NCBI RefSeq assembly: GCF_000455445.1
Contig: NZ_HG417091.1
Location: 327,975 to 363,883 of the forward strand
Length of the DNA: 35,909 bases
Direction of reading: 5' to 3'
DNA from: Hoylesella timonensis 4401737 = DSM 22865 = JCM 15640
GTDB taxonomy: Bacteria; Bacteroidota; Bacteroidia; Bacteroidales; Bacteroidaceae
Part shown: in pieces, positions 1-8,491 of the stretch
Position numbering within the stretch: position 1 is the stretch's first letter
Layout of the letters: every line of letters begins with the position of its first letter
Notes under the pieces: model-generated
Told to the model about the DNA's origin: nothing
The model's database searches: none
The model's input: only the letters and a program-made list of their open reading frames with translations
Made by a program: the position numbers and the translations under genes

Positions 1-14
1 TTAAAGCATTGTTC

Positions 15-231
15 TAAGCTAACAATTTGCATGCTTTAATGCCGCTGAAGCATGTGAATAACACCTCTAATACATGGTTCCAAGGGCGTTAAGTCAATGT
101 TCTAACTTGAAAAGTCGTCTATTTTGAGAAAATCAGCCCATTTTTGTTGAGTGTCTGCCTATTGATTTTTTCTATTTTGAAGATTTTCAATGGTCGATTT
201 TTGGTAAAATTACAGGACAAAATTATACTTT
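15..231. repeat. Dispersed intergenic repeat, copy 1
   Basis: This stretch aligns without gaps to 13154-13370 (constant offset 13139). I counted about 32 mismatches by hand over roughly 215 bases, so identity is near 85 percent. Similarity continues more weakly to the left edge, so the unit may start outside the window. Differences fall in no three-base pattern and no long reading frame is shared, so it does not look coding. A 7-bp stem (CATGCTT at 30-36, AAGCATG at 48-54) is kept in both copies while its loop varies, which suggests that structure matters. It is probably a non-coding dispersed repeat or the residue of a mobile element. Confidence 0.8.
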
Positions 232-279
232 TTGAAGTGCTTTCGTTGGTTCTGATATGACCCCAATACTAAAATTGAG

Positions 280-323
280 AAAAAAAATAGAGCATTGGAT
301 TAATGTTGCGATCTAATGCTCTA
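280..323 (-). terminator. Rho-independent terminator (minus strand)
   Basis: Arms at 288-300 and 311-323 pair over 13 bp with one G-U, and on the minus strand they are followed by eight T (280-287). It is placed to end transcription of the C10 protease gene, which stops at 576. The inverted-repeat element at 356-548 lies between that stop codon and this terminator. Confidence 0.75.
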
Positions 324-355
324 AGGGTTTTATTTCAATGGGTTAAGACTGTTAA

Positions 356-548
356 GGCTGGTTCTATAAATTAGCTTTGTTAGATTTTGAGCTTATTTTT
401 GAGGTCAAAATGCAAGAGAGTGAAGGAGTGTAGCGAGCTACACGACTGAACGAACTTACATTTTGAACTAAAAAGAAGCCAAAAGATAATAAAACGTATT
501 TCATAAAAATTTAATGACTATATGCGGTGGTAATTTATAGAACCAGCT
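356..548. mobile_element. MITE-like element with terminal inverted repeats and TTAA flanks
   Basis: The 18-bp ends (356-373 and 531-548) are inverted repeats with one mismatch, at the outermost base. TTAA sits directly outside both ends (352-355 and 549-552), as a 4-bp target duplication would. Inside is a nested hairpin: 405-416 pairs with 455-466 (11 of 12), around a palindrome at 428-443 (GTGTAG, CGAG, CTACAC). There is no reading frame of useful length, so any transposition would depend on a transposase elsewhere. I cannot name a family. TTAA duplications are known for piggyBac-like transposases, but that is only a hint. Confidence 0.6.
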
Positions 549-575
549 TTAATCCATTGAGTTGTGCTTTGTGGG

Positions 576-2273
576 TTATCTGACCACCTTTGTCGTCTTT
601 GCTCCTTGCTTTATAATGAAGATGCCATGTGTGGGCAGTTGGCTTATTGAGAAGGCGGCTGCGGGTAGTTGCAATAGCTTGTGACCTTGCAAGTCGTACA
701 CGCGAATGGGTACTTCGGCATCGCTTACCGTAGGTGCCTCGATGGCTGTTACCCAGTCGTAATTGGTGCGGTTGATCTTGCTCTTTTTTTTGATGGCGCC
801 ATTGTCGATTTTGATCACCACACTATTGGTTTTGCCATACTCTGATCTTACCACTTGCCAGTTGGCATCGCGTTCATCTTTGAATCTTAGGTAGATTTGA
901 TAATCGCCATCGGGCAGGTCGGCAGGAATGATTACTCTCGGCCAAGAAATTGCCCTCCAGTAGCTGTCTTTTTCTTGATAAGAAGTGGTGACTAAGTCGC
1001 GTTGTTGTCCATTGCCTTCGATGACCAGTGCCAGTGTACCGTTGACCGGGGTGCTGCTCACGTTCCAAACCTCCGCCACGCCCATGCTGATAGCTCGTTT
1101 AGAGAGTTCGTTGATGGTGAGCTGGTTGCCGTAATGCAGAGTGAGGTGACTCATCCATGCTCCTTGTTGTTCGGGCTGAATGCCAACAATCATGTCTTGT
1201 TTGTAACTGTAGTCGCCATTGCCTTTAGGGGTGAGGATGCCGATATCAAAATAGCCATCCTCAAAGCCTCCCCAGCCCCAGTTGACATGTACTTTTCCTT
1301 CTGCATTATAACCATCAATTACAAAAGCGTGACCGTTTTCCCCTTTCGAGTCGTTGCCCGAATAGTAAATGGGGCGTTGCTCAGACAATTCTTTATACAC
1401 CATGTCCATCCACTCTTGCTCTGAATAATAGTTGCGTGTGTAGCGGTTCATGTTGGGGTTGTAGCCGAAATTATTGATAAATGCGTTTTGTGCCGACATG
1501 GTGTTTGAGGAACTGAAGCCTGGTTTATAATCCATATTGACGGAGATGCCCACCTGTCGCATCAACTCTGACACAGCTTTCGCCTCTTCGTCAGTGTATT
1601 TTCCTTTTTTATAAACAGACAGCATCTTGTCCCACTGATAAGGAGAAGCGGAAAAGTCGGCGGAGAGCGTCTCACCGTTCATAGAATATGTGTTCGACCC
1701 TTTGCCCACCGTGGGATACTTGTGATAGCGCATTATCTGCGTCATGGCAATAGCTACGCATCCCACTAAGTAAGGGTTGCCGTTAGCATCCTTTTGTATG
1801 TCGTTGTTATACGGTGCCTCCTGATGCCATTTGGTCTCTATGAGTGAATCTACATGGTTGGGTAGGGGCGCTGATGGTGCGATGGAACCACTGTAGCCCT
1901 GACCGTTGGCTATACGCGAGGCTATGGCTGCGTTGGCTGCCCGTAAGTACCATTGAAAGGAGGGATTGATGTTTGTGTCGTTGGTATATGGCTTGTTTGA
2001 TACACCGACAACGGCTTCAATGGCATCGTCGTTTGCCAATACCACGAAACCCACATGGCGGTTGCCAATCACTGTTAAGTCTGACAGTTGTTGAAGCATT
2101 TCCATGTTGCTAATATTTGTGGCTCTCGTATCTTCGACAGTCGTAGATACAGAAAGTTCTCGAGCAGCGATGGCTCTGAGTTGTGCCATGGTGCGGGGCT
2201 TTGCTGATGCCGATAGGGTGAGCAACAAGGTAAGGAAAAAAGTAGTAAATAATTTGAATCTCATCATATACAT
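576..2273 (-). CDS. Secreted C10-family cysteine protease (streptopain-like)
   Basis: This is an exported papain-like protease of peptidase family C10, the family of streptococcal SpeB and the Bacteroides fragilis Bfp proteases. Counted from the start used here, there is a signal peptide (about 1-25, ending SASA), a Spi-type pro-domain (about 25-120) and the catalytic domain. The nucleophile is Cys172 in GCVAIAMTQ, the histidine is His315 in GHAFVIDGY, and an NWGWGG block follows at 331-336. The C-terminal 45 residues (RVYDLQGHKL to the terminal VVR) resemble a type IX secretion sorting tail. An in-frame ATG exists at 2333, but it lies inside the upstream terminator hairpin, so ATG 2273 (or 2267 or 2264) is preferred. 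I see no TAnnTTTG promoter directly upstream, so it may rely on read-through from the SusCD operon. Confidence 0.88.
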   Translation of the reverse strand: MYMMRFKLFTTFFLTLLLTLSASAKPRTMAQLRAIAARELSVSTTVEDTRATNISNMEMLQQLSDLTVIGNRHVGFVVLANDDAIEAVVGVSNKPYTNDTNINPSFQWYLRAANAAIASRIANGQGYSGSIAPSAPLPNHVDSLIETKWHQEAPYNNDIQKDANGNPYLVGCVAIAMTQIMRYHKYPTVGKGSNTYSMNGETLSADFSASPYQWDKMLSVYKKGKYTDEEAKAVSELMRQVGISVNMDYKPGFSSSNTMSAQNAFINNFGYNPNMNRYTRNYYSEQEWMDMVYKELSEQRPIYYSGNDSKGENGHAFVIDGYNAEGKVHVNWGWGGFEDGYFDIGILTPKGNGDYSYKQDMIVGIQPEQQGAWMSHLTLHYGNQLTINELSKRAISMGVAEVWNVSSTPVNGTLALVIEGNGQQRDLVTTSYQEKDSYWRAISWPRVIIPADLPDGDYQIYLRFKDERDANWQVVRSEYGKTNSVVIKIDNGAIKKKSKINRTNYDWVTAIEAPTVSDAEVPIRVYDLQGHKLLQLPAAAFSISQLPTHGIFIIKQGAKTTKVVR

Positions 2274-2291
2274 ATTTGTTAAAGTAGATAG

Positions 2292-2339
2292 AAAAACCCA
2301 ATGGGCATTGGCGAGAGTTCTCCCACCGCCCATTGGGTT
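2292..2339 (-). terminator. Strong rho-independent terminator (minus strand)
   Basis: Perfect 12-bp arms lie at 2295-2306 and 2328-2339, and on the minus strand they are followed by five T. It ends the SusC-SusD-lipoprotein operon (8128 to 2390). It also shows that the longest possible start of the downstream protease frame is wrong, because that ATG falls within the hairpin. Confidence 0.8.
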
Positions 2340-2389
2340 GTAATTGACGACAACACAGTGCGTGTTATCTTTTTATTGTTCGCTCATTT

Positions 2390-3244
2390 TTAGTCCAAAA
2401 GCCCAATCCATTCTGCTTGTTGATTGTTGATCCACCAACCAAAATCGGGTGAGTACCAGTGGAACCATAGTTCGAAAGTATCATCTTCCGGATGATATTT
2501 GCCACATTCGTCTTTGGTCAAAGCGTCAATGTCTGCCTTCTTCCACAATTCACCACTATCAGGAAACCACAATCCTACAATCCAAAAATCTTTTAATCCA
2601 GCATCATTCCAATTCTGTCGATGAATATATTGTGGCTTCATGTGTAAGAATCCTTTTTCATCTTTCCAAAATGTAATGTTGCTCAAATCACTGTCAATCC
2701 AATTAGCCTTGAAATGTTGCCCTCTGATAGTGAACGTATTTTTTGGACATTCCATGATTTCTACGTCTTTGAATGTGTAATCATAGAACCAACTTTGCCA
2801 ATTTGCACTATGTTTTGTGTACCTATTGACCGTTATATTCACCTTTGTACTTGCATAATTATAGGCATTTTCATCAGCTACTTTGATAGTTACTTGTTCA
2901 GATGTTGTAGGTTTCATGTCAAAATTTATCTTGACAAGTTTCGATTTTTCACCAGCCTTAAAGTCAATACTCTGTGGTACTTTGAATTTATCGTTATCTG
3001 AAACAAGTTTTATAGAACCAGCTGCGGATTTATCAGGTCGAACAACGTTCACTTCTAATGTTTGTGACATACTGTTTTCTAAGTATATGACATTAGAATT
3101 TGTTAATAAAAAAGCTTGTTCAGTTTCTGGCTTTCCTGCGGTTAATGTTGCAGGCTCGTATTCATACTCTTCTACACAAGATGCGCACAATGTAACGCAT
3201 ATAAATAGGAGTATGGCTCTTAACGTATGATATGTCTTTTTCAT
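2390..3244 (-). CDS. Accessory surface lipoprotein of the SusCD operon, function unknown
   Basis: A 284-residue lipoprotein with a type II signal peptide (lipobox LCASC, Cys about 23), so it is anchored by lipid and in this setting probably displayed on the cell surface. The first half (about 45-140) has the look of a beta-sandwich domain of the Calx-beta or BACON kind. The second half is very rich in Trp and aromatic residues (WQSWFYDY, WFHWYSPDFGWW), which is common in glycan- or peptide-binding proteins. It starts 27 bases after the SusD stop, in the slot usually filled by a SusE/SusF-like surface binding protein. I do not recognise a named family. The role as ligand-binding accessory comes from position only. 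Confidence 0.7.
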   Translation of the reverse strand: MKKTYHTLRAILLFICVTLCASCVEEYEYEPATLTAGKPETEQAFLLTNSNVIYLENSMSQTLEVNVVRPDKSAAGSIKLVSDNDKFKVPQSIDFKAGEKSKLVKINFDMKPTTSEQVTIKVADENAYNYASTKVNITVNRYTKHSANWQSWFYDYTFKDVEIMECPKNTFTIRGQHFKANWIDSDLSNITFWKDEKGFLHMKPQYIHRQNWNDAGLKDFWIVGLWFPDSGELWKKADIDALTKDECGKYHPEDDTFELWFHWYSPDFGWWINNQQAEWIGLLD

Positions 3245-3271
3245 AATTGCTATAATTTTGTATTGATGGCG

Positions 3272-4879
3272 TTATTCTCCAATCCAAGGACTGTATTTTT
3301 CTGATGGATCTGGATTGTTTTGATCTCGTAAAATAGGATTGGACATAATCTCTTGGTCAACGATAACAAAGTTCATCCATGCAGGTCTACCGTTACTGTT
3401 CAGTCTTACTTCGGGTACAAAGTTAGTACCGGGATAGCCTCTTGTCACAGAATAGTTTAATCGCTTGATGTCGAAGAATGATTGTCCTTCGCCCCAAAGT
3501 TCAACACGCTTTTGAAAAACGATTTCCTCGACAAGGTCATCTTGTGTCTTTGCTTTGCATTCGTATTTGTCATTACGTGTCTTCATGAATTGTTCTAACA
3601 GCTTTTTACCTTCTGCAAGGTTTTGGTGTGCAGCTGCTTCTGCTTCGATGAAATACATTTCTTCTACGCGCATCATAGGATATGCTGAGGCTTGTCCTAC
3701 CTTAAAGCTTTTATCATCACCTTTGTTGGGACGGAATTTTAAGGAAGCATAGGCAGGGAGTTTCTCTTTGTATGTTGCATTTAGAAATGGCACTTGATTG
3801 TAAAGCGGTGAGCCTTCAGGAGCTTTAAATTCCAGTTTGCGCCAATCGTTGTTACTGATGCGGTCATAAACACTTCTGCCAATCATTTGGGTAGCGCCCT
3901 TTGCAGTGTATCCATATTGCACTTCGTTCGACATCCAACTGGTCCAGTTATTCCATTCGCTTTCCAAGCCAGCATCTTGATCTGTATATTGCACACCCCA
4001 CATCCATTTGGAAATGTCATTGAAACCCTTATTGATGTCCAAGCAATCTTCTTTTGTCATGATAGGTACACCACTTTTTTCTATGGCTAATCGTGCATAC
4101 TTCTGGGCATTGGGATAATCTTCGAGCCACATGTAAAGACGTGCGCGTAGCCCCTCAACACATGCCATGTTTGGGAATGTGTTTCCTTTTGTGTCGGTTA
4201 CATATTTCATGTATTTTTCGGCTTGGTCTAAATCTTCTTTGATAAACTTCACCATGTCTTCTTTCTTCGCACGTGGATTGTTAGCCATTTGCTGTTGATC
4301 CATTCCTGCTTTTACGATAGGAACAGTGAGACCTGTAATATCTTTGCCAGTGTCACTTTTACCTACCGTTTTATCATTGGGTAAAAACTCGTACATTCGT
4401 GCTAAATCCAAGTAAATCATCGCACGATTTGCATAAGCTATGGCTAAAGCACCCTTTTGAAAATCGGTAGCCTTTTCAGGATCTACCAGTCCAATAACAT
4501 TGTTTGTGGTGAGTACATATTGGTATTGCCATTCCCATATAAATTGTGTTACAGCCCATGGAGCACCAATTTCTTTGCAATCGGTCCAAAACCAGAACCA
4601 ATCCCAGTTTTGGTAGGATAGGGTTGCTATGTCGGCTGTCATTGCATCTCTAACGTGCATAATTGCACCATATCCCCATGAATATGGATCGCTGTAGATA
4701 CTCTTAGCTTGAGTTGTAATGGCACCCACAAGGTTTTCAGTTGCATTTGCTGAGCTCTGTACCTGCTTCTGTGTTGCCACATCTGTAGGAAATGTTTCTT
4801 GTAAACATCCAGATAGCAGAGTGCTACTTGCTATTGCTCCAATAATAGGAACAATTTTCAATATATTTTTCATTTTCAT
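3272..4879 (-). CDS. SusD/RagB-family nutrient-binding lipoprotein
   Basis: A 535-residue SusD/RagB homologue: the surface lipoprotein that forms the lid over its SusC transporter and binds the incoming nutrient. The signal peptide ends in lipobox LLSGC (Cys about 25). TPR-like helices occupy the middle (for example the AYANRAMIYLDLARMYEF region). The C-terminal half has the family hallmark YPMMRVEEMYFIEAEA and then VELWGEGQSFFDIKRL. It lies 18 bases downstream of its SusC partner. The substrate cannot be read from sequence. The neighbouring protease would fit peptides or glycoproteins, but that is a guess. Start is ATG 4879; a second ATG two codons later is possible. Confidence 0.93.
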   Translation of the reverse strand: MKMKNILKIVPIIGAIASSTLLSGCLQETFPTDVATQKQVQSSANATENLVGAITTQAKSIYSDPYSWGYGAIMHVRDAMTADIATLSYQNWDWFWFWTDCKEIGAPWAVTQFIWEWQYQYVLTTNNVIGLVDPEKATDFQKGALAIAYANRAMIYLDLARMYEFLPNDKTVGKSDTGKDITGLTVPIVKAGMDQQQMANNPRAKKEDMVKFIKEDLDQAEKYMKYVTDTKGNTFPNMACVEGLRARLYMWLEDYPNAQKYARLAIEKSGVPIMTKEDCLDINKGFNDISKWMWGVQYTDQDAGLESEWNNWTSWMSNEVQYGYTAKGATQMIGRSVYDRISNNDWRKLEFKAPEGSPLYNQVPFLNATYKEKLPAYASLKFRPNKGDDKSFKVGQASAYPMMRVEEMYFIEAEAAAHQNLAEGKKLLEQFMKTRNDKYECKAKTQDDLVEEIVFQKRVELWGEGQSFFDIKRLNYSVTRGYPGTNFVPEVRLNSNGRPAWMNFVIVDQEIMSNPILRDQNNPDPSEKYSPWIGE

Positions 4880-4897
4880 AGTTCTTAGGTTTTATAA

Positions 4898-7800
4898 TTA
4901 GAAGGTTATAGAAACACCACCAGATATTGTACGAATAGGCGAATAACTTGCATTACCAGCACCACCATCAATGTATTGACGTGGATCTAATCCTTGGCGT
5001 TTTGACCACAACCAAATATTGTCACCAACAGCATATATTCTCATCTTCTCTAATCCCAATAGAGTAGTAATTCTATTTGGCAGTGTGTAGCCTAATGTGA
5101 TGTTTTGCAAGCATAAATAGCTACCATTTATCAAGAATCTGTCGGATAATTTATTTGCATTTACGTCACCGTATTGTAGTCGTGGAATATCTGTATTTTT
5201 ATTTTGAGGCGTCCAAGCGTTCAGCAAATCGGCATGCATTTGTGCGCCACGGTTCATATTCATTGCGCTAATATAAGCACCGTCTAATACGTTTCCACCA
5301 ATTTGATAGTTGAAGTCGATAGAGAGATCAAAGCCATAAGCATTCAAGCTGGTTCCAAAACCGCCATAGGCATCAGGCAAACTGGTGCCACATGTGTAGT
5401 ACGATGCTTCTCCTGCATTGGTTGTCGTAATTTCTTTTTCTACAATATCGTTACCGTTTGCGTCTTTTACAATTTGATTTTTATCATCAGTCTTGTATAT
5501 CTTCTTGTAATATAGAGCCTCACCTGTATTCTGATCTACGCCAGCATATTTATAAAGTCGCCAGGTGTAGATAGGCAATCCCTCACCATAAAAATAGGAT
5601 TCGCTGTTATATCCCCGAACACCATCAATCTCGCTATTCTTTCGGTTGTCTGCTAAACGTGTAATCTTATTTTTATAAGTTGTAAAGTTCACATTGGCAC
5701 TCCATGTAATGTCCTTTGTGCGAATGATGTCTCCATTAAGGTCAATTTCTAAACCGCTATTGCGCATATCGCCCACGTTATTGTAATAACCAGCAAAACC
5801 TGTGGAGCCAGGAGTCTTTACCCATGATAGCATATCGGTTGTGGTGCGATAGAAATATTCGATGTCACCGCTAAGTCTCCCATTCCAAAGCGAAAACTCA
5901 ATACCAGTGTTCATGTTTCCACCCTTTTCCCATGTAATCTTGTCATTACCTAAAGAGTTTGGAGTTAAAGAAACTTCACCATTCGAATTTTCTATGTTGT
6001 ATGTCGTTGTGTAACGGAATGAGCCAATACGGTCGTTACCTTGCTCGCCGTAAGAAATCTTAAATTTAAGTAAGTCAACGATTTTACTATCAAACCATTT
6101 TTCTTGATTGATATTCCATGCGCCACCAAGTGACCAAAAGTTACCCCAGCGATGATCGGGATGGAAACGTGAAGAACCGTCACGGCGATAAGAAACCGAT
6201 GTGAAGTATCTTCCTTCGTAGTTGTATTGTGCGCGTCCAAACCAGCCTTCTGTATTATAATCGCTGGCATATGAACCACTTTGACCTACCTGTACTGCTT
6301 GATCAAGTTCTACGCTCTCGTTAGAGAACGTTTTGAGCTTGTCTGCGCTCAACTCTTCATAATGACTTCTAAAGTATTCATGTCCCAGCATTACTTCTAC
6401 ATCGTGTGCATCAAACACATGATGATAATTCAATAACTGTTGCAAGTTGTACGTCCATGTACGGTCGTGTTTCTTAAATATATGTCCTTTTTGCGATGCA
6501 GTTTCACCAAACCAAGGATTGTATGTTGTAGTGCCTCGATATTCACCGATTAAAGCACTATTAGACGATGTGAACTTAAAATCTTTCAAGAATCTAATTT
6601 CGGCTGTTCCCGCAGCAGTAGCGTTGTGTCCAATACCGCCATTATGGTTAATTTGGCTATCGTTCAAAGGGTTACCGTCTTTCATAAACTGCCTGGTAAG
6701 TCCAAGTACAGCTCCGTTACCATAGTCAACTTCTGGTAAATTTGTATTTTGATTAATAAGAACATTGCCTTCAGCGTCACGGATATACAATGGATAAATA
6801 GGTGCCATTTGTGCCATTGCAAACAGGTTGGTAGGTGTGTTGCTTTTACCATCGTTTCGCAAAGAGTTCGTTTCATAGTGTGAGTAGCTGAAGTTTCCGA
6901 ACAATTTCAGCCAAGTTTTCATTTGATAGTCTGCTTTCAAACGAGATGAGAAACGAGAATAATCAGAACCTGGTGTAATACCATCAATCTTTAGGTAGCT
7001 GGCTGAGCCGAAGAAACTACTCTTATCAGTGGAACCGTTGGCTGTCATCGAATATTCTTGTCGAACACCTGTTCTAAAAGATTCTTTCATCCAATCATCA
7101 GGCATCAACATATATTTTTTCCCATTGTTCTCAATAACTCTGCCCAAGGTGGCATGTGGATTTAATTTAAGGTTTCGTCCTATCATCCATTCTCCTTCAG
7201 GAACGTTATAAACATTGTATCCCAAGCTGTATGAGTTATCAGGATTCGGGTCTACAAGGTTTTGGTTTGCCCAACCAAGCGCCTGATCTTGACTCATGTT
7301 AAGCTTGTTTACTGCATAATTGTAAAGTCCATTAAAATAAAGCTCGTAATATCCAGCAGGATTGTTTACGTAATTGTGAAGTGGCATTTGTTTGCTGTTT
7401 GCTCCTACTTTTGCGTCAACAGTAATGGAGGAACGTCCTTTGCGTCCGTTCTTGGTAGTGATAAGTATCACACCATTGGCACCACGAGCACCATACAAAG
7501 CAGCGGATGCAGCATCTTTCAGCACCGTTTGGCTTTCTATTTCTTGTGGGTTGATTAAGTTAAGATTGCCATCGTAGGGTGCACCATCTAAAATAATTAG
7601 TGGAGCATTGCCTGCATTAATGGAGCTGATACCACGTATACGAATAGCTGACGTACTACCTGGTGCACCTGAGCTGCTAACCATTTGAACACCTGCAACT
7701 TTTCCTTTCATAGCTTCAATAGGGTTCGTGCTTTGAACCTTGGTAAGGTCATCGCTTTCTAATACTTTAGCCGAACCAGTAAAGGCTGATTTCTTAGCAG

Positions 7801-8128
7801 TACCATACGCCACAACAATCACTTCGTCAATGCTTTTCTGTACCGGAATCATGACAATGCGCATGTTACTTTTCGCAGTTACATCTTGTGACTCCATTCC
7901 AACGTACGAGATACGTAGCGTCTTTCTGCCTTGTGGCAGGGTTAGCTTAAACTTACCGTCAATGTCCGAGATAGCTCCTGTGCCAGAACCAACAACTTGA
8001 ATGGTAGCTCCCACAATGGGTTGTCCATCCTCTTTTGAAATAATGGTTCCTGACACATCTGTTTGTGCAAATGCAGTTCCTATCATGAAGAGAAGGAACG
8101 ACATCATCAAGAATAATCGTCTTTTCAT
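4898..8128 (-). CDS. SusC/RagA-family TonB-dependent outer-membrane transporter
   Basis: A 1076-residue TonB-linked outer-membrane transporter. In order: signal peptide (1-21, ending AFA), a carboxypeptidase-D regulatory-like beta-sandwich (about 25-100, VSGTIISKEDGQPIVGATI), TonB box (DEVIVVAYG, about 101-109), plug domain with the SusC signature (LIILDGAPYD, and AASAALYGARGANGVILITTK), then a 22-strand-type barrel ending in aromatic Phe (VSITF). No STN signalling domain precedes the beta-sandwich, so it is unlikely to signal to an ECF sigma/FecR pair. It is first in a three-gene operon and has a perfect promoter 140 bases upstream (8275-8306). Confidence 0.95.
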   Translation of the reverse strand: MKRRLFLMMSFLLFMIGTAFAQTDVSGTIISKEDGQPIVGATIQVVGSGTGAISDIDGKFKLTLPQGRKTLRISYVGMESQDVTAKSNMRIVMIPVQKSIDEVIVVAYGTAKKSAFTGSAKVLESDDLTKVQSTNPIEAMKGKVAGVQMVSSSGAPGSTSAIRIRGISSINAGNAPLIILDGAPYDGNLNLINPQEIESQTVLKDAASAALYGARGANGVILITTKNGRKGRSSITVDAKVGANSKQMPLHNYVNNPAGYYELYFNGLYNYAVNKLNMSQDQALGWANQNLVDPNPDNSYSLGYNVYNVPEGEWMIGRNLKLNPHATLGRVIENNGKKYMLMPDDWMKESFRTGVRQEYSMTANGSTDKSSFFGSASYLKIDGITPGSDYSRFSSRLKADYQMKTWLKLFGNFSYSHYETNSLRNDGKSNTPTNLFAMAQMAPIYPLYIRDAEGNVLINQNTNLPEVDYGNGAVLGLTRQFMKDGNPLNDSQINHNGGIGHNATAAGTAEIRFLKDFKFTSSNSALIGEYRGTTTYNPWFGETASQKGHIFKKHDRTWTYNLQQLLNYHHVFDAHDVEVMLGHEYFRSHYEELSADKLKTFSNESVELDQAVQVGQSGSYASDYNTEGWFGRAQYNYEGRYFTSVSYRRDGSSRFHPDHRWGNFWSLGGAWNINQEKWFDSKIVDLLKFKISYGEQGNDRIGSFRYTTTYNIENSNGEVSLTPNSLGNDKITWEKGGNMNTGIEFSLWNGRLSGDIEYFYRTTTDMLSWVKTPGSTGFAGYYNNVGDMRNSGLEIDLNGDIIRTKDITWSANVNFTTYKNKITRLADNRKNSEIDGVRGYNSESYFYGEGLPIYTWRLYKYAGVDQNTGEALYYKKIYKTDDKNQIVKDANGNDIVEKEITTTNAGEASYYTCGTSLPDAYGGFGTSLNAYGFDLSIDFNYQIGGNVLDGAYISAMNMNRGAQMHADLLNAWTPQNKNTDIPRLQYGDVNANKLSDRFLINGSYLCLQNITLGYTLPNRITTLLGLEKMRIYAVGDNIWLWSKRQGLDPRQYIDGGAGNASYSPIRTISGGVSITF

Positions 8129-8274
8129 ATTTATAGAATTAGGTTAAAACATTAATTTGTTTCAGTTTTGCCTGCATCGTTATAGCAGGGTGTGCGTAGT
8201 TCACGATAGTCTATTTGTTTTCGTCAACCAATAGCACCGATGTCTTCTTCATAGTTTTTTTGAAAAAATCTCTG

Positions 8275-8306
8275 CAAATATATCAATTCTATTTTAAGAA
8301 ACCAAA
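8275..8306 (-). promoter_or_regulatory. Promoter of the SusC-SusD-lipoprotein operon
   Basis: On the minus strand the sequence reads TTTG, exactly 20 bases, then TATATTTG. This is a perfect match to the Bacteroidetes primary-sigma consensus (TTTG at -33, TAnnTTTG at -7). Transcription should start near 8268. Confidence 0.8.
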
Positions 8307-8443
8307 TAAATAAAAGGAAAATATTTATGTTATTTTCATCAAAGTCATGTATTCCATTGAGTTTCACGAGCTTCTTCTGTCTACTTATCACATCAATTAT
8401 AAAGAAATGTACGTCAACTCTGCCCAAAAAGCTAAAAAAAGGT

Positions 8444-8451
8444 TACTTTTG
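8444..8451 (+). promoter_or_regulatory. -7 box for the FAD-dependent oxidoreductase
   Basis: TACTTTTG matches TAnnTTTG and lies 40 bases before the ATG at 8492. There is no TTTG at the right distance upstream, so support is from the -7 box only. Confidence 0.45.
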
Positions 8452-8491
8452 TCAATGAACTTTTGTCATTAAACATTTTATATCAGCCGTT

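Larger units (their letters stand above)
8129..8491. other. Divergent intergenic region (SusC / FAD protein)
   Basis: This 363-base AT-rich region separates the minus-strand SusC operon from the plus-strand FAD protein. It holds the minus promoter at 8275-8306, a leader of about 140 nt, and a plus-strand TAnnTTTG box at 8444-8451. In the leader the minus strand carries a 13-codon frame (8252-8211) and a short CCTGC/GCAGG stem. Both are too small to call as features. Confidence 0.6.

Noticed and set aside
2274..2333. Longer N-terminus of the C10 protease from ATG 2333
   Set aside because: That ATG lies in the right arm of the terminator hairpin (2328-2339), and the added residues would bury the signal peptide.
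8224..8427. Minus-strand 67-residue frame upstream of SusC
   Set aside because: It spans the perfect SusC promoter and has AT-driven composition.
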